DNA of 64,000 nucleotides, from the NCBI GenBank assembly GCA_963377175.1, contig CAUJNA010001002.1, positions 779,883 through 843,882 of the forward strand, read 5' to 3'. Positions 10,101 through 18,500 of the stretch are shown here, piece after piece. The DNA is from Effrenium voratum (taxonomy: Eukaryota; Sar; Dinophyceae; Suessiales; Symbiodiniaceae). Position 1 is the first letter of the stretch. Every line of letters begins with the position of its first letter. A model generated the notes under the pieces. The model was not told the origin of the DNA, did no database searches, and worked only from the letters and a program-made list of their open reading frames with translations. The translations under genes and the position numbers were made by a program.

Positions 10101-10687
10101 GGTGCCGGACAGGTGCCGATGGCCCTGACATCCGCCCCAGGGGAGGAGAGGGCGATGAGGGGATCGTCTACCCCCCCATCACATCGGACAACGTCCACGG
10201 CGTGGTGGGCAAGGAGTACAAGAAGAAGAACTTCTCGGCAGAGACGAAGCACGTCTTCTGGGCGCACATGGAGTGCGGCCTGGTTCTGAGCTCAGTCACC
10301 CCATGGGAGCTCATCCCCAAGACGAAGGGGGAGACCCGGGGGGGCTATATGTGCAAGTACTGCAAGGGGTACTGGCGCGCCGGGGGAGGGGGCACTCGCC
10401 TCCTCCAGATCCGGGCCGGCAAGGCCATCCTTCAGCTGGTGCTGGACGAGCCGCCCGATGGACTGTACAACCGCTGGGTCAAGGAACGGCTGGAGTTCTA
10501 CCGCCGGGTAGAGCCGTCTGCCCCGCTGCGGGATGTCTCCGTGGTGGACCAGAAAGTCCCACGATTTAGGTTCAGCCACGTCACCCAGACCGGCCATGTC
10601 TCAGATGCCATCTGGGAGCTGATTCTCCGGAACCCGGAGGCGGCGGCGCTCAAGCGCATTGACGACATTGCCAAGGGGGCCGTGTGA
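7166..10687 (+). CDS. Element ORF1, 1173-aa protein of unknown function
   Basis: First ORF of the recombinase half. The frame is open from about 7085 through the leader, but the first ATG is at 7166 (AAGCCATGT context), giving 1173 aa. The N-terminus is Ala/Lys-rich (AVAEAKAKAKASMAKYLASL) and then acidic with repeated MEE(L/P)LAEDE. A zinc-ribbon-like motif lies at residues 283-301 (C283, C286, C298, C301); a second Cys pair (CKYC) lies near the C-terminus in an aromatic, Gly-rich segment. Four copies of the hexapeptide GA(D/E)GPD come from the 19-bp repeat. The middle (about residues 700-1000) is Trp-rich and looks globular. No enzyme motif was recognised. It occupies a place where DIRS elements may carry Gag, so a structural or nucleic-acid-binding role is possible, but the CCCH Gag-like protein is in the other half. 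Confidence 0.8.
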   Translation: MYTPAYAGAAVAEAKAKAKASMAKYLASLVKKEEEGWTVLAAEVPQAPDERFFSSADELEQAPLIPAKRKAEDELMADSPPGVAQVPKALTRPPGAFLELLDPPEPDVPMEELLAEDEEEPPMEEPLAEDEVDPPMSDTKWQGRQDLMEKARAQVSSEGDEDPAAPPPGGSVFTKALKVSEGLYQFSADQMAGDFPCFDGTTAARLRRLQAKDVQRLLRGFEGPQLKQGGLERVVEAFYIAKMKYEHEALLSTPGQKVGKRAGLGYGGLENRPLGKEPTSWICPCCTMPWVKKGARKCMGCGKKTEPIDTASNLATLEMAGTHWQLTVDDQGNAVWTAARSAGADGPDTDRARDLKLSASVDVSELATDPMACENLDQASFSDFVPSSVRAVIRNCPMELDEDFLTAPMGERPPLPGDKEEGQECRAFHPSAVKAFKIQTRLNATTIAQEEAKKADQVAAVERSAAVLHELQGGAIDGGGDGGQLLKNLDLDLFREKLLDKLGADWGRPTPELLQAQTTAEEAKAKHQARQAKGALETRMLEPIKPPFSAWPSEIRVAIETGVFEPTTAWRDFSMDDLTSLTDSYLEAKAVISLGRNPFPGALLADLPDLAGIPIPKAGGSGAARPGAEGPDRQPTIPPASGSGATSSGAEGPDKPSATPGGLDTQDPEVQLAVLRWMMSKRVGEVRIFAGRWVRRPGPVHVPDWANNLTKVNPEALEKGTHPRNHQAGGLPWARYSVEELNQQAKAGDRPYPEDLRSIFWAAPHDPEEDFHWTRQISSWTLPGLLGMFGHSFTLRQLWGVWESLPLLQGPRQRGPKNKAQNQIRLEGWETLKEDARCFLKEEGLPLPQTGPEWRLVYRAMGKVLAARAFLTDTPAEVMQLPVQDVADSKEQMILRAVCDERISVPVESLQQFPEVYQALMDRIGGPGALAEVKVNWRCNTKQWWVGAVPDSVAPSIYRKLGYTNDMIKLMGLDPSAPGCRTGADGPDIRPRGGEGDEGIVYPPITSDNVHGVVGKEYKKKNFSAETKHVFWAHMECGLVLSSVTPWELIPKTKGETRGGYMCKYCKGYWRAGGGGTRLLQIRAGKAILQLVLDEPPDGLYNRWVKERLEFYRRVEPSAPLRDVSVVDQKVPRFRFSHVTQTGHVSDAIWELILRNPEAAALKRIDDIAKGAV
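8190..8210 (+). repeat. 19-bp repeat copy 1 (coding)
   Basis: Consensus CAGGTGCCGAGGGCCCTGA followed by ACA, AGA, ATA or similar. This copy has GATGG in place of GAGGG and encodes GADGPD. Confidence 0.9.
9042..9128 (+). repeat. 19-bp repeat copies 2 and 3 (coding, tandem)
   Basis: Copies start at 9042 and 9108, inside a 66-bp near-duplication that encodes a GSGA...GAEGPD unit twice. Confidence 0.9.
10110..10130 (+). repeat. 19-bp repeat copy 4 (coding)
   Basis: GATGG variant encoding GADGPD. A degenerate relative (AGCTGCCGATGGCGCTGATA) lies in the spacer at about 10743. Confidence 0.85.
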
Positions 10688-11155
10688 TCATGCAACACTG
10701 CGGCCATCCGGAACGGAATTGCAGGGCACCCCGGGGGAGGACAGCTGCCGATGGCGCTGATATCCCCCCCGGGCACAGCACAGGCCTTGGCCTGCACCAG
10801 GCGAGAAAAAGGGGCGCGCTTGGGCTGGTCCGGAGTGCGCCTGGGCTCCCCCCCCCCCCCTCGTTTGGTTTTCCCTTTCCGTGGAGGCTCCCCGGGTCCC
10901 CCCCCCCCCGTTTTCGGGTTTGGCTTTCCGGGGTTTTTGGGGCCGCCCGGGTTTCACTTTCCGGAGTGGATGTGGGCCTCCAACGTCCGGCTTCGCGAAA
11001 AGACCCCGGACCCGTCCAAGAAGCGATCTGCCGCATGCATTGAGTGAAAGAGAGACCCGGAAGAGGACTTGGGGCTCCCCGGGGCCTTTTCCCGGGTCTC
11101 TCTTTTGAAGTGCGTGCAAGGCGCCTTGAGATTTGGCTCCGGGCTCGAGTGGATC
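10688..11155 (+). other. Spacer between ORF1 and the recombinase ORF
   Basis: A 468-bp GC-rich spacer with long C runs, a degenerate 19-bp repeat (about 10743) and a strong hairpin at 11047-11105. Frames are open through parts of it because of composition. I see no separate gene. Confidence 0.6.
11047..11105 (+). promoter_or_regulatory. Strong hairpin ahead of the recombinase ORF
   Basis: AAAGAGAGACCCGG (11047-11060) pairs perfectly with CCGGGTCTCTCTTT (11092-11105): a 14-bp stem around a 31-nt loop that can itself pair (GGGG with CCCC). It lies about 50 nt upstream of the first ATG of the recombinase ORF. A role in RNA stability or internal initiation is inference. Confidence 0.7.
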
Positions 11156-13335
11156 ATGATGATGTGGAGGCCCCGCCTCCCTTCCCCGTTTGGAACGACC
11201 TTCCTAGGGGTCCCAACCGCGGTCCAGTTGATTTTGCATGACCTTGGATTTGCACCAGTGCAGTCGGACGGGGAAATCCTCGTGGCGTGCTGCCTGGAAT
11301 GGGTCAAAAAGGACCAGGTTGCCAACCCGGATGCGGTGGTCTTCGACCCGCGACCGTGGACACGAATCGTGGGGATGGCACCCGACGATGACCACGTCCT
11401 GGTGGCCTCGGACACCTACAACTTGATCCTCGCAAGGATACTCGGCTCCCAACCACAACCGCTGGAGGAGGCGGATTTGGAGCTCGGTACCAAGACCCTG
11501 CAGCAACTTCTGTTTCGTGCGGCAGGCGCTAGACAATCGTACACCTATTCTCCACTGGAAATGGAACAGGCCATCCGGGACCGTGAGGAGTGGATCCTCT
11601 CCGGATCGATTGAGGCCCCGGATGTCCTGGCAGTGGCCAACAAGTGGCGGCATTGGAAACCAGGGAAGATCAAAACCCAACTGCCGACATCCCAACGAGC
11701 GTTGGAACAGCACTTGAGGGCCAGGTGGCTGGAACGCCTCCTGGGCTACTTCATTCCCTTCCGCCACCAGATCCCCTACATGCACCAGGTGATGGGGGCC
11801 AAGGAGCTGGAGGAGTTTGGCCACCTGTTCGGAGATGCCCGTTTCCGGACCATCCGTGCACATTGCTTGGCCTATGAGGGCATGCGCAAGATCGGCTTCC
11901 AGAACCTCCCCTGGACGGCCGGGGACGTACGGCACCTCATGAACCAGGCGGTCACGCTGGAGGTCACCCCGGCGAAGCTCCAGAAGTGGTGGGGCACTCT
12001 AAAGTGGCTCTCCATTAAACTCGGCATGCTCAACGTTGACGAACACAAACAGCTCCTGGCAAAGCGAAAAGCCATCCAAGAGACATTGGTGGACACCCAG
12101 GTCAAACCACAGCGTAAAGCGGTGGTTCCGACCCGGGCGATTGTTTGGGCCCTGGAACAAGGGGCGGAAGGGGGCCCCTCGGAGAACCAGGTCCCGGAGT
12201 TGACCAAAGCAGTGGACAGGTACATTCTGGCGATGGCCAGGTTCAACCTAGCCTGCAGTGCGCGCTTCAACGACGTGCAGCACACCTCGCCGCAGACGGT
12301 CAGGTCCACGAGCAACACCCTGGAGCTGCTCGCCTGGCAGACAAAGACCACGTCGGCAGTGGCCATCAAACGGAACCCGGTCCCGCTCATCGCCCCATTA
12401 TTCTCTTTCTCGGGAGCCAGATGGTGGATCCCCTTGGAAAAGTGGTGGAAGAGATTCAGGGCCTCGGAGGAGTTTCGCGAGATGGACTACCTGATCCCCA
12501 CGATCAATAAGGACAGGACGGGTTTCATCCCCCGCCCAGGCACCCCAGACAGGTCCCTGAGGTGGCTCAAAGACGCCTGGGGAAGCAGGGCGCGCCAGCC
12601 AAGGATGTGGCGGAACTATCGTGGTACTCCTTCCGGGTCTTCATGCCGGATTGTGCATTCCAGGCTCACATACCGAGGGACCAACGCCAGTACCTGGGGA
12701 ACTGGTTCAAGGAATCCACGGCGGATGTTTACACCCGGGAGAAGCGACACGTGGTGTGCTCCATCTGGGACCAGGTTCTCCAGAAGCTCCCGTCCATGCA
12801 ACTCGAGGCAGGAAGGGCGGTCCGAGTCGACCTCGGACATGAGGACTGGGCGGACAGGGTGGAGTGCCCTGCCTCACCAAAGGCCTTGTTCAAGGAAGTC
12901 CCGGACACACCGCCCTCACATGCCAGCTGGGATGTGATCCCCGCCGACAAGCCGACCATCACCAAGGTGGCTGCAGATGAGGTGCCCCCGCCTCGGGGTC
13001 CACTGACGGTGATTGCCACCACGGCCCGAAAGGGTCCCACCAAAGCCTACAGCATGCACCTACTGGACACGGATGGCGTCACAGTGGGGTGTGGCTGGAG
13101 GCCGGGGCCGCCCAAGATCTCGGAGCTGGCGGAGCAGGACTTCCATGCTGAACCGGAGATGTACCTAGGATGCACCAGATGCTTCCGGCATTTCACCTTC
13201 CCGAACACGTGGATGGCCGTGGAGCCCTATGCAGCGCAGGACTCCGAGGCCTCCATCTCCCTCTCCTCGGACACTGACGAGAGTGTGGACACTCAGTCTG
13301 ACAAGGAAGCGATCGTCCTCCCGGAAATTGAGTGA
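11156..13335 (+). CDS. Tyrosine recombinase, split by a frameshift
   Basis: A DIRS/Crypton-type integrase would join circular element DNA to the chromosome through a 3'-phosphotyrosine intermediate. The first part runs from ATG 11156 in one frame to about 12582; the second continues in the -1 frame from about 12583 to the stop at 13335. N-terminal region: a helical core-binding-like segment (around residues 180-300). Catalytic region: Arg I in ACSARFNDVQ (R370), a likely beta-hairpin Lys in WQTKTTSAVAIKR, then after the shift Arg II in WYSFRVF (codon 12634), a Trp in the His/Trp position (LGNWF) and the Tyr nucleophile in ADVYTR (codon 12730). The usual HxxR His is not present (Tyr/Ser stand there). 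Spacing fits the family. The shift separates Arg I from Arg II and Tyr, so an active enzyme needs frameshifting, or this copy is broken, or there is a sequencing indel. No canonical slippery heptamer is seen at the shift. The C-terminal 200 aa are unassigned. Confidence 0.75.
12560..12600 (+). other. Frameshift site in the recombinase gene
   Basis: Upstream reads ...RWLKDAWG; the continuing family-like sequence is KQGAPAKDVAELSWYSF in the -1 frame. The crossover must fall close to 12578-12585 (TGGGGAAG). Both frames stay open around it (12562-12937), so the point cannot be fixed by stops alone. Confidence 0.6.
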
Positions 13336-13595
13336 GGGGGGATAGAGCAGGTGCCGAGGGCCCTGACACTCTCCCCCCCCGTGCCTCCAGGGAAGGCGGC
13401 AGGGGGAGGGCGCAGGTGCCGAGGGCCCTGAGACGCTCTCCCAGGCACCCCCCAGGGTCCGCAGCAGGGCAGCTGCACGCACAGGTGCCGAGGGCCCTGA
13501 GATGCGACAGCGGGACCCCACGGCATATGGGGAAGGAGGACCCCCCCAACGACCAGCTCGTCCGTTGGTATTGGCAGCTGATGCGATCCGTCCGT
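13336..13595 (+). other. 3' noncoding region of the recombinase half
   Basis: Follows the recombinase stop and precedes tail B1. It carries three 19-bp repeats (13348, 13413, 13482) at 65-69-bp spacing, then a short direct repeat of CGTCCGTTGG (13558 and 13589). Confidence 0.7.
13348..13500 (+). repeat. 19-bp repeat copies 5-7 (noncoding)
   Basis: Copies start at 13348, 13413 and 13482, all plus-oriented and exact to the 19-bp consensus. They lie after the stop codon, so conservation here is not explained by the GAEGPD peptide. Confidence 0.9.
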
Positions 13596-13754
13596 TGGGA
13601 GTGGCATCAATCCTACTCCCATCAGCTGCTGAGGGGAGCTGCCCAGTGGAACTGGGCAATCCTCCCATTTTGGCACTAACCCTTATGCGGCAATAAAGGA
13701 GGCACCGTTTTGCGAATAAGGCCTCAGTAGCACCTGAGTGGTGCTTCAAAGAGT
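13596..13754 (+). repeat. Shared tail B1 (159 bp, structured)
   Basis: Appears identical to B2 (19333-19491). Three hairpins: GGGAGT/ACTCCC (13597-13620), GCCCAGT-GGA-ACTGGGC (13641-13657) and AGCACC-TGAGT-GGTGCT (13729-13745), the last overlapping an alternative CTCAG/CTGAG pairing. AATAAA lies at 13692-13697. It likely acts as the 3' UTR and the RT start or recombination region. Confidence 0.85.
13692..13697 (+). terminator. AATAAA in tail B1
   Basis: A polyadenylation-like hexamer about 58 nt before the end of the tail. Dinoflagellates often do without it, so function is uncertain. The same site is at 19429-19434 in B2. Confidence 0.3.
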
Positions 13755-13759
13755 CTGGG
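13755..13759. other. Inner joint pentamer CTGGG (B1/A2)
   Basis: The last base of tail B1 and the first base of leader A2 are separated by exactly CTGGG, the arrangement expected of a circular junction (B-CTGGG-A) kept inside the element. Confidence 0.65.
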
Positions 13760-13868
13760 CTAAAGTGTTAACCGTAGGTGGTCGCTTGTCTTGACTCTTT
13801 GTAAGTATCCACTTGGGCCACCATTTTGGCTCAAGTGGACACTTCCCTTTTGTCTTGGAATCTGAAAT
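13760..13868 (+). repeat. Shared leader A2 (109 bp)
   Basis: Second copy of the leader. The DinoSL-core hairpin is at 13809-13838 with loop ACCATTTT, so the spliced-leader match is 15 of 16. Confidence 0.9.
13809..13838 (+). promoter_or_regulatory. Second DinoSL-core hairpin
   Basis: The same 11-bp stem as at 7081. The single G-to-A change (13820) is in the loop, so the stem is untouched. Confidence 0.7.
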
Positions 13869-13884
13869 CCCGCCCACCCACACC

Positions 13885-15177
13885 ATGGCGGTGCCGCCGG
13901 ATGAGTTGGTGGCACCACCACAGGAGATTCCCGAAGTGTATGCGAACGCAGTGGCCAAGCTCCACAAGACCGCCAGGAACCTCATGGTCCTCAAGGGCAT
14001 CCCGTGGTTCATCCAAGCGACGCTGTCGGATGAGGGCTTTGTCTCGATGGAGGACCTCGCGACCCGGTGGGACTCGCCTGACCGGGCAAGGGAGACGGCG
14101 CCGAGGGAGTTGGGCTTCGCCCCCAACAACAACCACTACACGGATGTGACCTCCCGGCTGATCGCGGCCCGGATGTTCCAGGTGGTTCACGCGGCTCAAC
14201 GATCCATGGGAGTGGGGGCACATGCAACATCGGGACCCGGGCCGCACACGCCCGGGGACACTGCCCCGAATCTCACGGTCTCGTGCGAACGGGGGCAGCT
14301 GGAGAGGGTTTGGGAGGAGAAGACCAAACTCACCAAACCCAAGTTGGCCCTGCAAGGAAGCGACCAGCTGATGAAGCGCCAGTTCAAGCTCTGCGCTGGA
14401 GGCGAGATCGGCTTCATCCCCATGAAATACCTGGTAAGCGCACTCCCGGAACCAGGAGAACGGCCATGGAAGACCGCCAAGAAGACCACGGTCGATGGCT
14501 GGGACCGGGAGGACGAGGTGGAAGAGCGGGGCGAGCCGAAAACTCGCCACCAGCTCGAGAGGATGCACGCGGTGTTCCGGAACACCCTCCTCATGTGCGT
14601 CCTATCGTTTCCACAGTTCGGCCAGTTCGACATCACCCGAGAGGACCTGGAGAGCTGGTATGAGTGGTTCTATGGGGAGGACATCGGGGGCCGTTTTCCC
14701 CCTCCCGAGGACCACGTCCTGGCAATTGCCGAACGCAATGCATGGCGGAAGATTCACGAGCAGATGCATGAGGGCAGCACCCTCAAGGCGGCCATGCTGT
14801 CGGTAAGGCAGGACACATTGTTTTGGACACGTGAGGTCTATGAGAAGATCAGGACCTTCTCCAGGGGCCGCCCACAGACCAGGACATCCATGGACTACGC
14901 ACCACCCCAGAAGGGCAAGAACAAGTCCAGGGGCAAGGGGAAGTCCAGGGGCAAGCCTGGGAGCAAAGGGAAAGGTAAGCCCCCCCAGCCGAACAATCAG
15001 GCCTCCAGGGGCAGTAACAAGCAGGCGGCCACCGATCCGAAAGGGAACCAGTTCTGTAACAACTGGATGCGCGGGCGCTGCCCGGGCAACTGCGGACGCA
15101 CGCACAAGTGCAACCTCATCCTGGCGACGGGCCGCATCTGCCTGGGAGACCACCTCCCGCAGGACTGCCCGGGTTGA
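13885..15177 (+). CDS. Gag-like protein with basic tail and CCCH knuckle
   Basis: First ORF of the RT half. The ATG at 13885 (CACCATGG, good Kozak) gives 430 aa. The first 300 or so residues look helical and globular (for example LERMHAVFRNTLLMCVLSF), as in retroelement capsid proteins, though no family can be named. Then comes a strongly basic Lys/Gly/Arg stretch (KGKNKSRGKGKSRGK) and, at the C-terminus, C391-x7-C399-x3-C403-x3-H407 followed by further Cys residues, a CCCH-type zinc knuckle. This order fits an RNA-binding nucleocapsid. The stop at 15177 is followed by a 294-bp spacer before the polymerase ORF, which is in the same frame class but separated by stops. The role as Gag is inferred from position and C-terminal motifs. 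Confidence 0.75.
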   Translation: MAVPPDELVAPPQEIPEVYANAVAKLHKTARNLMVLKGIPWFIQATLSDEGFVSMEDLATRWDSPDRARETAPRELGFAPNNNHYTDVTSRLIAARMFQVVHAAQRSMGVGAHATSGPGPHTPGDTAPNLTVSCERGQLERVWEEKTKLTKPKLALQGSDQLMKRQFKLCAGGEIGFIPMKYLVSALPEPGERPWKTAKKTTVDGWDREDEVEERGEPKTRHQLERMHAVFRNTLLMCVLSFPQFGQFDITREDLESWYEWFYGEDIGGRFPPPEDHVLAIAERNAWRKIHEQMHEGSTLKAAMLSVRQDTLFWTREVYEKIRTFSRGRPQTRTSMDYAPPQKGKNKSRGKGKSRGKPGSKGKGKPPQPNNQASRGSNKQAATDPKGNQFCNNWMRGRCPGNCGRTHKCNLILATGRICLGDHLPQDCPG

Positions 15178-15471
15178 CTAGGGGCTCGGACCCCGACCCC
15201 CCGGGAGGCCTCAGGTGCCGAGGGCCCTGATAGGGCCCGGGGGGGCGAGAGGGGGCGAAAACGCCCCAAGCAGGCACATGAGCCCCCTCCTGCAGGTGCC
15301 GAGGGCCCTGACACAGGGGGGGGACAGGCCAGGCGGCGGCCCTCCTCGGCGGAACAAGGATGGGGACGACAGAACCAGCGTGCACAACACCCCAGCTGGG
15401 GTCAGAACAACCACACAGCTGACACAACGGCAACGCCGCGGCCCCGTGCCACAGGTGCCGAGGGCCCTGAG
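15178..15471 (+). other. Spacer between Gag-like and polymerase ORFs
   Basis: Contains three 19-bp repeats (15212, 15293, 15452); a fourth follows at 15497 inside the next ORF. No other gene seen. Confidence 0.7.
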
Positions 15472-15515
15472 ATGGCAGGGGCGGGACGGTTCCCCGCAGG
15501 TGCCAAGGGCCCTGA
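15212..15515 (+). repeat. 19-bp repeat copies 8-11
   Basis: Copies start at 15212, 15293, 15452 (noncoding) and 15497 (coding, GAAGG variant giving GAKGPD). Confidence 0.9.
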
Positions 15516-18500
15516 CACGGGGGGCCGCGCCCAGCAGGCCCGAGTGCCGGACAACTGGCAGCACACCGCAACGCCGAGGAACACGCCCAGGAGGCAGCCG
15601 GTCCCACTTCCGGCGCCCAACATCATCAAGCAGGACCCGGTGGTTTTTCATAAGAGTTCTGTTGGGCTGAATGAAGGGGGCCAACGCTTTTCAGCTACCC
15701 CCCTGACAAGTCCCACGGAGCTGTCACCGGGAGGGGACACCTTCCCGTGGATGGAGAACATCCCGGAGCGCCTGGCACAGCGGCTGAGATGGACACAGGG
15801 CACATCGCCCAAAGTTCCATCCAGTGGGCCCATCATTGTCCTGCTCTATGCAGGCAAGGAAGACCCAACTTCCTTAGACAGCTGTCTTCATGCCAACTAC
15901 CCGCACCTCTCCAGCGTGGTGGTGGCAGTAGACATCCTACGATCCGGACCAAAAGGGAACCACGACATGCTCCAACCCGAGCTGTATGGAGCGCTCTGCA
16001 CGGCAGCAAAGCAGGGCCGAGTGGTCTTCATTGGGGGAGGACCCAACTGCAGGACATGGTCCATCCTGCGCCACATACCAAAACCGGGGGCCCCCACCCC
16101 GGTGCGAGGACGCACTCGAGAGACACTTTGGGGCCTCCCACACCTGGACCAGGCCGCCCAGACTCAGCTTGATGAGGACAGTACCCTCATTTTGAGGCAG
16201 ATGTACATCACCAGCCTGGCAAGGGCCTCAAGATCGGCGGTCTCTCTGCCAGGGCCAAAATCCTTCTTGGAGCACCCGGAGGACCCAGTGGTGAGCAGCT
16301 CGCTGCCCAAAGCCAAGGAATGCTCATCCTTCTGGATCACGGAGGAGGGGCAGCTTTGGATGGAGGAAAACTCCTTGACAGCAATCTCCTTCGACCAGTG
16401 CCGCCTGGGCCAGCTGGTCAAGAAGGCCACCACACTTGCCACGGATCTCCCAATCCAGGACTGGGATCAAATGCGGTGCACACATCAGTCACATGTGGGC
16501 ACCAGCGAGTCCTCGACTCTCAGCAGATACCCCTGGGATATGATGGCAGGCCTGGCCAAAGCCATCGCTGTGTCACTCGCAGCGCCGGGGCACATCCGGA
16601 TCCCCTCACAATTCCCGGGAAACCCTAAGGAACCACCTAAGGGAAGGGGGTCGGACCCCCCTGGGGGCCCTTCTCCCCGGGGGAAACGGGGACCCAATCA
16701 GGGAGGCGGTCCCTCCTCGTCACACCAGGGCCCAGAGCCCGGAGGCAAGAATGCCCCGAAGCCCCGCCAGCACGGGCACATCCACCATGAGGCTGACACC
16801 GTAAGCCCTCGTGGAACTATGAGTCCAGACTTCCCATCTCCCATGCCCCCGATGGCCGGAGATGCGGAACAACTGGAAAAGGAAGAACATGGGGACCAGG
16901 TCCTGGACCGCCCCGAATGCCTGCCCGCTTTCCGGGTCCCACGCCTCACTGACCGAGTTGCGATTGTCCAATTGGGTTTCCGTTCACGCCCCCTGAGAGA
17001 TGGGGGGGGGAAACCTTCCCCGGGGAGGCTCAACCCCCCTTTTCGGAGAGTTTCCCCTTTGGCTACTTTGGGCGCCCTGATCATGACCCTTACCAGGCCC
17101 TGGATTGATAAGGTCCGGATGTCCCTGGCATCAGGTGCCACCACACACCCCTTCCAGGAAACCGACCTCGAGGAGCTGCGGGCTATCCTAGGACCGAGGC
17201 ACCTCCATGAACGATGCCCAGGACAACCCTTCCTCCTGGACTTAGTGTCGCACTTGGCATCCCTTTCAGGTGACCCTGATTGGGAGTTCCCCCTAACACT
17301 GAAAGAGGGGGTCCCCTTGGGAGTCTCGGACCCTACCTTGACCTCCCCGGGAGTTTGGCCCACTAAGGAGGAGCTTAAGGGAGAAGCCTGGCTGGGGGAA
17401 GATCCCCCCCCGCCAGTGGCTCATGATAACTACCCAACGGCTGAACTCTTTGCCAAGGAAATCGAATCAACCTTTTACGAGGAACGAGCCTTGGACATGG
17501 TGGACGGGCCCTTCACTCGCTCCGAGGCGGCAGAGAGGTGCCGCTGCAAACCGGAGGAACTTTGCCCGGGCCCCCTTGCAGGGATTGATGAGTCGGACAA
17601 GATCAGGACGATCTATGATGGCTCAAAAGGGGGAGCAAACGCACACATCCAGGCTCACACGGAGGAGAAGACCACCGCACCGATGGTTGGAGACTGCCTC
17701 CATGCCATCCACTGGCTCAGGACAGCGGCGGACCATCCTCATCTACTCCGAGCCCCATCCTCGGGCACTGATGAGGAACCTCGGGATGTTCACCAGCCGG
17801 TGCAGGGGCAGTCCCCAGGTGCCGAGGGCCCTGAGAGGGACCCCCACAGCACCAGCCTGCCCCCAGGTGCCGAGGGCCCTGATAGGGGCAGGCGGATGAT
17901 GGAGACCTCCGGCGGCCTGGACGTCTCTCCGCGGTCAACACCCTCAGGGAAGGGGCCACTCCCAGGTGCCGAGGGCCCTGATAGGAGGGCCCCATTCCCC
18001 CCAACCCCCCCAGGCACGGAACGCCCTGGGGGGAGCAGGGGGGAACCCCTGACGTGGCAGCCGCCGACACAGGGGGAAACCTTCATCATCCTCAAGGCGG
18101 ATGTCACCAAGGCCCACAGGCGCATAAAAGTGCTCCAGAAAGACTGGAAATACCAGGTGGCCTGCATCCAGAACCGGTGGTGGGTCAATAGAGTGGGCAC
18201 GTACGGCATGGCCTCGGCACAACTGTACTGGGGAAGAAAGGCATCCTTGGTGCTCAGACTCTTGTACTACATCTTCCCTCAGGTGGACTGGCACTTAGTT
18301 TTTGTGGACGACTACTGCTGGGTCCTCAGATGCAGCAGGGCGGACTGGGACGCCACAGCCATCCTGGCCACTCTTCTGGCGCTGGGAGTCCCGCTTTCTT
18401 GGAAGAAGACGGCGCTCTCCCCGGTCAATACCTGGTTGGGATTCGTGGTGGACCCAATCACGCCCTGTGTGCTGCTGGCTCCAGTCAAGCACGTCATAAT

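Noticed and set aside
10650..11119. Overlapping 98-143-aa frames in the ORF1-recombinase spacer
   Set aside because: Composition-driven frames through C/G runs on both strands, with a hairpin inside. No domain.
13332..13679. 115-aa frame after the recombinase stop
   Set aside because: It is built from three 19-bp repeats read in different frames and runs into tail B1. Not protein-like.
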